Source of the DNA: Echinometra lucunter
Lineage: Eukaryota; Echinodermata; Echinoidea; Camarodonta; Echinometridae
Assembly (NCBI GenBank): GCA_029962745.1
Contig: CM057151.1
Location: 9,053,142 to 9,117,141 of the forward strand
DNA: 64,000 nt
Direction: 5' to 3'
Shown here: positions 23,915-35,900 of the stretch, piece after piece
Layout of the letters: the number at the start of each line of letters is the position of its first letter
Numbering within the stretch: position 1 is the first letter of the stretch
Program-made: the position numbers and the translations under genes
Notes under the pieces: generated by a model
Seen by the model: only the letters and a program-made list of their open reading frames with translations
What the model was told of the DNA's origin: nothing
Database searches by the model: none

Positions 23915-26900
23915 CTGTGCAAAAGGAGGACTTTACTGTATTCATCTTAATCCACAAGTTAATTGAATCATTCTTCATTGGCAAAAGTGTTTGTCCTGTA
24001 AACCTAATTGTGCAACATGAAATATACCAGTATATGGAAATAGTGTATTGAATATATATGAACTGCATGATTTTTAGAAAATGTAGCTTTAAGTATAAAC
24101 TTTAAGTGTTCCCTCTCAAGCAAAGAACGTTCTATGTCTTGGCTTTGTAGCTATAACAGATAGATATAATATGATACCTAAGTGAAACAACAGTATAAAA
24201 AAGTTTATGGAAATATGAATAGAGAGTGCTTATAAGTACTTTTGAATCAATTTCCTTTGAATGATACTGAAGTGAGTCACCTTATGTTACTATATGAAAA
24301 TCGAAAATTCTAATTGAGTTATCATAAAGCCTGGTTTAAAGTGTCTTAAATATAAAATTCATTTGTTCTAAAGGTCTTCATTTCAGTTGGTTCCCAATGG
24401 CCTGAGAAAGTTTTCATGACATTTTTCTCTACGAACATACACTGAGATAAACTGCCAGTTCCTTGATTTATAAAGATCACAGAATAATGATACAACATCT
24501 GAGGGGGGTGTAACATAAAACATACAATCAATCTTACGATTGATATCAATCGTAAGTCTATGGCAAACCATGTACTAAAGAGATACAATTGATTGTAAGA
24601 TTAATCGTATCTCTTTATGTTACACCCCCCTGGTACTGTATCTTTCCTGATAGGGTCAGATTTTAAATCTTTAAATCTGGGAGTTACCTTCATTTCCATT
24701 TACAGTATATGTTTGTATCTCCAATTAAAGTGCATATACTGGTAACATACATTTCTTTGGGGTTAAATGTAAAAAAAAACCTTTGTTTGTTTTGTTTTGT
24801 TTTGTTTTAGTGTAAGTTTTTTTTCTTTCTTTCTTTCTTTTATTGAAAAAAATCTGACATTATCTAAGAAGCAGCAAACAAATTTGATTAGCATATTTAA
24901 GACTCTCCTTGCAGCAAGTGCTGGTGACCAGCAGCCAGCAATCATCTGTTGATAATGTGACCATAGTTCATATAAACAAGCACTTTTGCATGTTCTGATT
25001 GCACTTCTACAATGAAAATATTGTTAGTTGGTGTCTAAGTGAATCAAATACTAAGATTTGAATGCACCTTTTTCCATTCTGTTACTGTTCCTTGGTTGGA
25101 ACATTGATTGGTATTTCTTTCATGTTGCTCAGGTCAGGAGCTAGTCTGGCTATGGAGACTAGTGTTCTCTTTCCATTGTCATGGAGTGTCTTGATTCTCT
25201 CTACACAACCCTTCACGTCTGATATCCTTAGGTTCAAAATCTGTTGGGATAAAAAATAATTCAAAATGGTAACCTACTGGTAAAATAGAAATACTCATAT
25301 ATTACAAGAAATGTATGAAATGCATTTAACTTTGGCTCAGCACTGCAAAATCACATATCTATCTCTGTTTCAACATGAGTGACATCAGATATGTAATCTA
25401 TTTTATTTCTTATTACTTTTTTTTTTCTCTTGCTATTTAGTGAATATGCTAATAGTAGGACCAAAGGGTGAATCTCCTAACCATTCTTCAGTGAAATTAG
25501 ATCAATCTAAAAATAAAAAAAATCATTTATATATGCATATCTTATGTAATTCCTATGAATTAAGAAATAATCAATATTTCAAATTTATAGCATTCCAACA
25601 TGCAAAGGGGTTTTGCAGTGTTATGCTTTTTGAAAGATATCCTTATCTCTATATTTGTCTAATTTCAATTATTTACAAACTTTGCTCACTGAATATCAAT
25701 GGAGAGGTAAAACTTACATCATCCAGTTGTTCAGAGATGAAAAGCAGCCTTGATTTTGGTTGATATAGCCTTTTCTTCAGATCACACGAGGGAGAAGATT
25801 CCAGGAGAATCTCCAGGAACTCCAGGACAGAATAAGCCTGTAAATCAAGATACATTTCACATGAAAACTGTTTTAACTAGTTTCTCATCAGTATTTTGCA
25901 ATCCTGCATATTGTTAAAAGACATCTTTCACATACCGGTACTTAATATATTGTTGTTAATATCATTTTGTTATCTTAGTGTCTAGAATGAGGGGTGGCAT
26001 CAGAGTTTCAGAGTTTAAAGTACTGTTAAACTAAAACTTTTGACACATGTAACTTTTTAAAACTGTTGATAAATGCCATTTTTTGCAGCAATCATCTTCT
26101 ACAGTTGTGATTTCATTCAATTTCATAACATGAAAGCTTCATCAATCTGTAAATCAAGATATTTTATTAAAGCAAGGGGTACTTTTCTGTGCTTGACTTT
26201 TCCTAAAACATGTAGCATACCTCTAGCACGAAATCCGAAGATCTTTTGAACAAGTCCTGTAATTCTCTGAGGAGTTTCTTCTGACATTCCCCTCTGCTCA
26301 GAACAGAAATAGCTGTGGTTGTTGTAGATGTGCATTCAGGTACTTGTCTGCCAGATTCCTCTGAACTTTTCTCAAGGGCCAGTGCAACAACCTAATCAAG
26401 AAAAATAGGTGAAAGTATAAGCACTGGTTCAAGGAAGCTAAAAGAAAGTAAATCACACTGACATGATTTATTTGATAGGTCATCATTTCTTTCATAAGAA
26501 GGGGTCACAAAATATTTGCTCAGGCTATGCTTGCTCTAGGCTTAATTTCATCAGACTTGGAATGAATTGCATTGCACTTTCATGGTATCGTGTTTGGACT
26601 AGGGTTATAATTGGGAATCCAGTTAATTGTATGAAGCTGACTCCTAGGTGCCTTTTGCAGTCAGTGTATATCACATAGCACCGAATACAGCATCTTAAGA
26701 AAAAGATGAAGTTCACAGTGATGACTATCTGTCCAAATATGGATAGATTACTTACCACCTTGTTGGCCAGTTTTTGAGCCTGAACATTCCTTCTAGAACT
26801 GCATGTTCTTGATGCCTTGAAATGATGCATAACTGACAACTGGTATACATGCTCCATTGGTGGTTGGTCAAACTCAAAGGTCTGTAACACAGAAAATAAA

Positions 26901-29900
26901 ATTACCTTTAGAAGGCATAATCATTTTCAGCTTGAATTACTTAACCCTGATATACCCGGGGGGGGGGGGGGGGGCATAATGGCCCCCCTGTTGAATTTTC
27001 GACGGTACTCCGCAACGACTAGATGTATCAATCTGAGATTCAATTACTTTTTTCTCTGATCCTTACTGCACGTTTTGATACCAAATTTATGTCGACTGGA
27101 CCTATGGTGCCGGTGTCAGATTACGATTACGAACACAAGTCGTTAAAATTTCACTATTTCTGTATATGACTGTGTACAAACCTATGAGCAAAATCAGAAA
27201 CTTTTCAAAATTATGAGAATACTGTCAGGAAAGAATAATTACTCTTTCTAAAATAGTGAGAAACATCAAACACACACTCTCACATACACACACACACACA
27301 CCCACACCCACACAAAGACGTTTAAAAAAACCAAAGAAATACATAAGGAATTTGTAAAACAATAGAATATATAACCCAAAAAAATTGATAAACCATTTTT
27401 TAAAGTAAAGGAGTCGATGTGAATGTTATGAAAAACATTTCTACCAAAAATCATTGTTCCTAAAGCTTTATTCAGTGAGATATAGCCAAAACTATGATTT
27501 CTCGCATAAATTAGCATAAATTAATTCATATAAAATAAAACAAAACAATTTAAGAAAATCTAACCATATAGCCTTGTAGATTACATCATTCTCTACCCTC
27601 GTGCCAATTTTCGTGACCCCCCCCCCCCCCCCCCCCCCCCGGATAACTAGACCAAAAATAGCCCGGGTCTTTTAGGGTTAACACATTTAATCTAGACTTG
27701 AACATCTTTTCCATATACTTTTGCATTTTGCACTACAATATAATAATTTTTTGGTTTCTTCCTACACATATATTCTAAACATGATACATTTGCAAGTTGA
27801 ATTTAATAAAAGACTATTATCTCTCTACTGCACAAGGTATGATGAACTCAAATATCTTTGAACCATAATACAAGATGAATAGTGACAAAAGTGATGAATA
27901 TATCAAACTCACTTCATAATCTACTGGTGGTTGTTTGCATTTCCATCCATGCATCGTATGTCCTGAATAAAGCTCTCCACATACCCAGCAGAATGTGCAC
28001 TTGCAGGGACAAGTCATGAAGTTGCAGCCATATATCTTCTCAATCGGATTGTTACATTTTGGACAGTTCTTGTATCTGACCATGTCAACGATGCTTGTAT
28101 TTTCTGCATTCACATACTTCACTGAAAGAAATAAACAAAACATTGCTACGTCATGGAGCAATAACAAATAGCTATAGCAAATCATCTACCCAGTAGCATA
28201 TTCACTTTTACTTTCTCTTAATATACAGGGGCAGAAATTGAGATGTATGCTGTCTAGTATGTACTTCTAAGAAGTTTTAAGTGCAACCAAATTACCAACT
28301 AAGTATCTTGCTAAAACTCTGTTACTGTTATAAAATTATGATATCTTTATTTTATTTGGTCACATTTAACTATGCCATCAATTCTCTTCTATGTAATCTA
28401 TCCTCATGCCCACCACTCCAATTTCCTTCATTTGATAATGCTAAATATTGTCTATGACAATGTTCTTATATCAACATGCTTTTAGTTCTTGTCTTTGACA
28501 TCTCAAACACAAGCTCTGCCTTGTGGGTGCTTGCCTCCTTCTTATACTGCACTTATGTACATTACAAACATGTTGCTATTGTTTCAGAAGGAAATAAATG
28601 TGAAATTTCAATTTCAAATACAAAGCTGTTTTCAGCAAACCCAAGTTTAAGGATAAGGACTGAAAACTGTTCACCGACTCTGTTGTAAACTCATTCTGTT
28701 CTGCTGACTAAATGAGCTCTTACTTAATACTGGCTATCCATATTAAGGAACAAAATATCCTAGTAGCATGATCATGCATTAATGGAAATAATGTTTCCAC
28801 CAGAACCCATATTTCAAAAGCAAAAGATGCATCAACTTAAACAAGAAGATGGATAAAAAAGCTCAGTTATCTTTCAGAGTTATTCAGTCCTTAAGTAAAA
28901 CATTATTTTAGAAATGTCACCTATATATGCAACACTGCAAAGTACAGGGTGATGTACACTTACAGACACTAGCTTTCTCTGTTCTATACGTAGCAGCTTG
29001 GACACATGTCGCTGGCCAATGGATTTCTTGTGTGCATTTGGTACACCAGACAAAGCCACATTCACAAGCAATGCTCACTCCATGTGATGTCTCATCGGTG
29101 AATCTAGCCACACGTCCACATCCTTTATTGGGACACCACTGTAGATGCTTGTCAGCAGCTACAACAGCATTGATCTTCTGTTGCAGATGAAACGATGCAG
29201 GCTTGTATGGCACAAGAGACATCACAGTGACTTTGTCAACTGGAACCTTACAGTTGAATTCCTTGAGAGAGTAAGTAAGAAAAGGCTTAAATCAGAGTGT
29301 ACTGTCAAAAACTTCACAACCAAGAATATATTACAAGATAGCAAATAACATGCACTCATGTTTGCCACAGAGTTAGTCACCATTGAAAGTAAGTATGTTA
29401 CATGAAAAAGCAAATATTCTCCTTAAAGCCCGGCGCACACTATATGATCTGACTGCGATCCAATTGTGGAAAAATTCGTTATAGCATTTGATATGAACAT
29501 TCAAACATGTAAAATCTCAACAATCAAAGTTCCAAATAGTCGTATAAATACTAAAATCGAAATTGTGGGCTATTGCGAACCTCCTTGTAGGAATAGAAGT
29601 GAACTCGATTCGGAATCGTAGTGACGTCATAGCAATCTTGCGATTGACTGCAATTTGAAGCCAATTTGGCCTTTACTCCGAACACAAGGCTTCCAGTTAA
29701 CCAAATTTTTTATTTTAGTATTCCTTTCATTATTCCGAACTTCAAATAATATAATTTTACTTATTATACTTTCATATTAAATACAAAATGCCATTTGTTT
29801 GAAAATAAGGTCGTAGATAGATCGTATAGTGTGCGCCGGCTTAAAAGACAGTGAATACCATTATAGAGGATACCATTACCCTTAGCTTTGGTAGTCATTA

Positions 29901-32900
29901 TAAGTGCAATGCATTTCAAGGAATAAATCTTACTAGGTTCCTATTTAACACCTGGGTCAGTACTCAGGAGATACTTTTCATAAAATGCTTTGCCTATGGA
30001 CATACACACCAGGCAGAGATTTGAACCCTCAACCTTTCAACTGAGGATCAAGTGAATGAACCAATATACCACATACTTCCACAACAAATCAAAATATATC
30101 ATGTTACTTGATGGCATAGGGTCAATTTCTTAAGTCGGCCATCTGGGGGACACTCTTGCCCCCATGCCATTATTCTGATCACAACTACACAATTTCAGAC
30201 ATTAGTTTAAACACAGAGTTGGCCTCGCAAATTTGGACGAAAATGGGAAATACTGGGAAATACTCCTCAAACAATATTTCCCATTAGTAAATTGCATTAA
30301 AATGTACACATTATAGAGAAAAAGACAAGATTAAACACCTACAGCCAAGAAAAGGTGACTTTTTATGGTAGGGGATCATACAAAGCTTTACATACATGTA
30401 TACAATGTATATGGGTACACTATATGCTTATGGCTTTGGGGCTATGTTAAAGCAATGACTGGTAAATACTATACCTCAGAGAGAATATTTTTCACCACTG
30501 AATTGGGCCAAAATGTACACATTAATGAGAATATGGCAAGCTTAAACAGAGCAATAAAAATATTACTCCTTTTCATGAATGTTAGGGTCATATACATGTA
30601 CCTGATTCCAATACTAAATGGATTTTGCACTATAATGTCTGGGAAATACTGGGGATTGCTGGAAAATACTCCCAAAAACAAATCATCTGTAAATTCAGCA
30701 AAAGGTTGAGAAAAACTAAAAGGCAAGATCAGCCACCAAGTGATATTTGATCAATAGAAGAAACTGGTGTACTAGATTTGAATTTCATATTAAAATTGCA
30801 ATTAAACCCCACTGTTTTACTTTATAACAAACAATTTATGTCTTAACAAACAAATGAGTTATGGAAACCATCAACTTCAAACATTTGAAGTGTAATGAAA
30901 AGATTTAGATTTAGTCATAATCACAGTATTGTTATGAATGCTAATTCATGTCTAATGTTAGGAGAGGGGGTCATGTGTCCATGCAGACATTTCATAAGAT
31001 TAAAGCTGTCAAATTTGGCATATGATTTTATGAAAAAAGTACATCAAATAGCGCAGCCAACCATTATAAATGTTTTCTAATATAACTTTAAAAAGATTTC
31101 TGACATATTGAATATGAAGTTCTTCAAAATAGCATTTACAGTCATCTGTCAAGGTACACAACCTAAGAAGCCACACAACATGCTGGTATACTACACATTG
31201 AGGTATATGGCCCACATACTGACCATGTATTTCCCAGTATTTCCCGGTATTTCCCAGTATTTCCCAGTATTTCCCAGTATTTCCCAGTATTTCGCAGTAT
31301 TTCCCGGTATTTCCAATATTTCCCGGTATTTCCCAGTATTTCCCACCCGTCCGGGAAATATAGGTATTTCCCGGGAAATTGCCAACCCTGGTTCAACAGT
31401 CCAACAGGGTCTTTATTCTGGCATGAGCAAATGACAACAACCTGTGCTAACAGATGGTGCTATTAAACAACATTAAAAAAATATAATAACTATCAATATC
31501 AACATTGGCACTACTTGACTTACTGGACAGGTGATGTGGGGATCACCCTGAGACACCTTGGCAATGAGATATCCCTTCCAGCATTCATCACAGAACAAGT
31601 GGTTGCATGTTTGGAGACTTGTACCAGGATACATGGCACAGATACTGGTATAGCAGATCCTGCACGTATCTTCATGGTCCTCGCATGACAGAGGGATGGA
31701 TTTTCCACTGGCGTTGTGTTTCTCTTCATCAGAGGCAATAATCTGCAAGGAAACATGTAGTGAAAGAGATTCACAGTACTACTGCATGCTTATTGCCAGG
31801 AATCTGTTGACCCTTTGGTCTACAAGGCGCAAATCAGACCCTGTTGGATCATAGGAGTGGTGGTCGTTTGTGAAGATCATACAATAATGCACATTTGAAA
31901 GCAAGCATTGACTGATCTGCTGAACTTGTCAGTACCTTTCTTGGGAAGAATTTCAAGTTGTCTATTTTTTTATTTTTAAGTCTGCTTTGTATAAGCACAA
32001 AGGGTATTATGCACTCAACAATAACCCTGACATTATGATAAATCATGATATGCAGAAGGAAATGTTGGTACACATGGTACTTCTTCTGTCACGCAAAATA
32101 TTGTAGCTTCATATTGTGATTATAATAAAATAATAATCAATAAAGAACTGAGGAAAATTTACATAAAAATGATAACAAGGTAATACAAGAAATAAAATAC
32201 CTGTTTCCATATCTGCTGTTGGGACTGAATCTCTACTTCCCAATTCAAAGATCCTCCAACAGTAGTGAGGGGCATACCTTTCATGTTTTTCACTTTGGCT
32301 GGATGGCAAGTGTCTGGCTCACATGGATGCCTGTGATGAAAAAAACATATCACCTTATGCTGTAGCTACTACACTGCAGAGATATTGGAATTTTATATGT
32401 CGTTTGTATGTTTGTTTTTGTTTAACAAAATCAGCCCATTTGGGTCTCGATGCTGTAGTGCTTTCTATTTTCTTTTTCTTGAAGAACATTACACTTACAA
32501 TTAGAGAGCAAGTTCATTTCTCTCCATATTACAACCATACCACTCTGTGTGTGTATGTGTATCACTTGCTTTGGTTTTATTCTAATAGCACTATCAATCC
32601 AATAACAAAAACTCATATCTACACCTGTATTCATTTTCATTTACCTAGCTTGGGTCCTAATCTTCCATTACTCATCAAGAAATGTCGAGCCTATGTAGGA
32701 ATATTGTGAAATTATTATGTGGGTCCAACCTTCTTGATATAGAAAATATGACTCAGTCTCTCAATAATCCAGAGCAGTCATAAACTCCATAGGCTTTCAA
32801 GCAAAATAAGTACTTTTATAATTGCCACAAATTCTTGCATAAAGTCCTACAGAATCCCTACATTTCCTATCTTTACTCAGTTCACTTTATAATTCAGAAG

Positions 32901-35900
32901 TCTTATTTCATCAAAAAATAAACTTCTTTCCTACCTATCATATTCTACTTTGTGTGCAGCAACATCTGCTATCCTCTCAACTGCATCTGACAAACACTTG
33001 ATTTCATCACAATATCCGTAAATAACTTTCTCGGCATCCATCTGATTAAATCTCTCTCCAATAAGTGTTGCTGAAACTTCCACATCTTGGCAAGCTTCTT
33101 GCCATGGCAGAGAAAAGATTGTGAAAACCCGATATCCATCTGAAAGCAGAGTATCTGATACACTGGACCCACATTTCCCAAATGCTGGTGCTTTGCCAAT
33201 AACTCTGTCTGTGATGTTCACAGCAAATCGACGAGGAAAGCAATGGGCCTCTTCATAATTTTCACCAAACTTGCCTCTGAGGACTTCAGGTAGGAGGCTG
33301 TCTGCTGAGATTACAAGCCTAACAGCAGCATTGTCTTCTACCTCCATTGGGACACTTTCCTTTTCTTCCTCACATTCTTCAGTATCAATCTGGAATATGC
33401 GCTCCTTGGTACAAGCACCCTGGGAAAAACGACTATCCTTCTTGGACACAAAATTGGAAGCCTGCTGATCTACGGGAACTACAAACATTCCAAAGACAGC
33501 TGTGACCTCTGACCTTGGAATGTGTCTTGTTTCATCTGTTTCCTCCCAGTCATCTTCTTCTTCATTGTGGTAGCTAAGGTCCTCTCCAGCATTCAGCTGT
33601 CTCAGAGAGTCTAGGTCAGCTAGTATGTCGCGTGATATCTTCTTATTCCTTTTCTTTGTCCCTTGCTTGTTTGCCTGGAGGACTGTTTTAGAAACAAAGA
33701 TCAAAATTATAAATACATAATAAAATGAAATCAATGTTGGCCAGAGCGAAATATTCTTTTTTTAATACGACTTCATTGGCATTACACTATCTACAGCTTT
33801 TAGTACACTATTTAATAAAAATTCCTGCATCAAGGATGCCTCTCAATAATATGAGAATATGGAAGTTCCTAACAACAGAGAAGGAAAAATAAGTTTGCTG
33901 GGAGGAACAAACAAAAAAGTATAAAAAATAGGCCACCACCTACAAGTGAAGCTGATATTCAACATGCCGTTAGGGATTTGGACATTAGTGTTGAACCACC
34001 AAGTATAGAGGAAATTGTTACAGCTATTGAAATCTCTAAAGAATTGAAAGGCTTCTGGACAAGACAACTTGAATGCAAAGTCTTTCAAGGCAGACCCAGA
34101 GCTAGTTGCAGGAGTACTTGATCCACTATTCACTGATATTTGGGAGGAGAAGGAAATACCTGATGACTGGTCAGAAGGCATCATCATTACATGTAGGATA
34201 CAAAAGAAAGGCAACCCAAGGGACTGTAATAATAGGCATGGGATTATCCTATCAATACCTAGCAAGATTAAGGCGAAAACTATCATGCAGCATATTTCAG
34301 ATACAGTAGATGAACAGCTTAGGAAGGAACAGCAGGATTCCGAAAAGGAAGGAGATGCACTGATCAGATATTTGCAATCATAACAGAACAATGCACTGAA
34401 TGGCAAAGGCAGACGTACATCAATTTTGTTGACTTTGAGAAAGCCTTTGACAGCCTCCATCGAGATAACCTCTGGGCAATCTTACGAATGTATGCAATCC
34501 CACAACACATTGTGGACCTTATTAAGGCTTTCTATGCCAACTTCACCTGCAGCATAGGAATTCCAAGTGAAGACCGGAGTCAGACAAAGGTGTGTGACGT
34601 TGGCGATGCTCTTCAACATCGCTACTGACTGGGTGATGTGTCGGACAACAGAAGATTAAACACAAGGTATAAGATGGACCCTCTTCTCTACATTGGAGGA
34701 TTGGGATTTTGCTGACGACTTACCTCTGGCCTCCCACACTTGCAAGCATATGCAAGAGAAAACATCACATCTTAATATGCACAGTAAGTCAGCCTCAGCA
34801 TAAATCAGAAGAAAACCAAAGTTATGACTCTAGATATACCAAACTCTCTGCCAATCCAAGTGATTGGAAAAAATCTTCAAATAGCAGAGGAATTCACATA
34901 TCTTGGAAGCCTTATCAGACATGACAGGGGAGCATACAATGGCATAAAACACTGGATTAATAAGGCAAGGATTGCATTTAAATGCTCAACAATGAATGGA
35001 GGTCTCGACAATACAGCATGAAAACCAAGCTCAAGTTATATAGAAGTTGTGTCTTCTCTACCCTCCTGTATGATTCAGAATGCTGAAGAATAACAGTGAA
35101 TGACATCAACCAGCTGTCAGTCTTCCACACAAAAAATTTGAGAAGAATCTGAGATGAGAGCCAAACAGCTTCCCAAGAGTAGCCCTGCACTAGACACCAT
35201 ATGGAAGGAGAAAAAGAAGGCTACCAAAAACTACCTGGGGTTGGAGTATGGAAGACGAAATGAAATGGATGAATCTGCCCTGGGGAAGTGCCCAGAGTAG
35301 AGCCCAAAACAGATAGGAGTGGAAGACCTATGTTGCTGCCCTACATGCCAGGAGGCATAAGGAGGGAATAAGTAAGTGAGTATACCTGAATGAGAGTTGT
35401 ATGAATTATTTGATTTTCTACTATGTAACAGAAAACACTGGCATGACAATGACATGAAAAGGGATCACAGAAATGGAAACTACTTACCAGTATTTTCATC
35501 ACTGCCATCATCCATTCCATGAGCTATGCCCTTCTTAGGGAAAGTGTACAAAGTGTGCTTTGGTGCAGCCAAGTTAACAGCATAGCTAACATTGACTGCA
35601 AAAGCTTCTTCCTGGATGCCAGTCCTCTTATCAACTTTCACCTTCTTCTTCTGTCGCCGTCTCCGATTCTTAGTTCCAAAGTCCTCATCCGCTGCCATCA
35701 GGTCAGTGGAAGACTCTGTCTCCTTCATGACTAGATCTGCTCTCCTTGCGTACGTTTTATGTGGAGAGCATTTAGACTTCCCAGACATTGAATCATAAAC
35801 AGCTGTACAGTCGTCATCGGAGTTGCCAACACCAATGTGATGTTCACTCACAGTGATGTGATTGCCACGACAACAGATACTACCAATTTCCCTCTTTAGG

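Noticed and set aside
31108..31434. Periodic FPVFPSISQY-type frame, and antisense GNTGKYWEIL-type frames
   Set aside because: The 10-bp tandem repeat keeps several frames open; both strands give periodic peptides.
33843..34460. 205-residue minus-strand frame with hydrophobic start
   Set aside because: It is antisense to the recognisable LINE reverse transcriptase and has no homology of its own.
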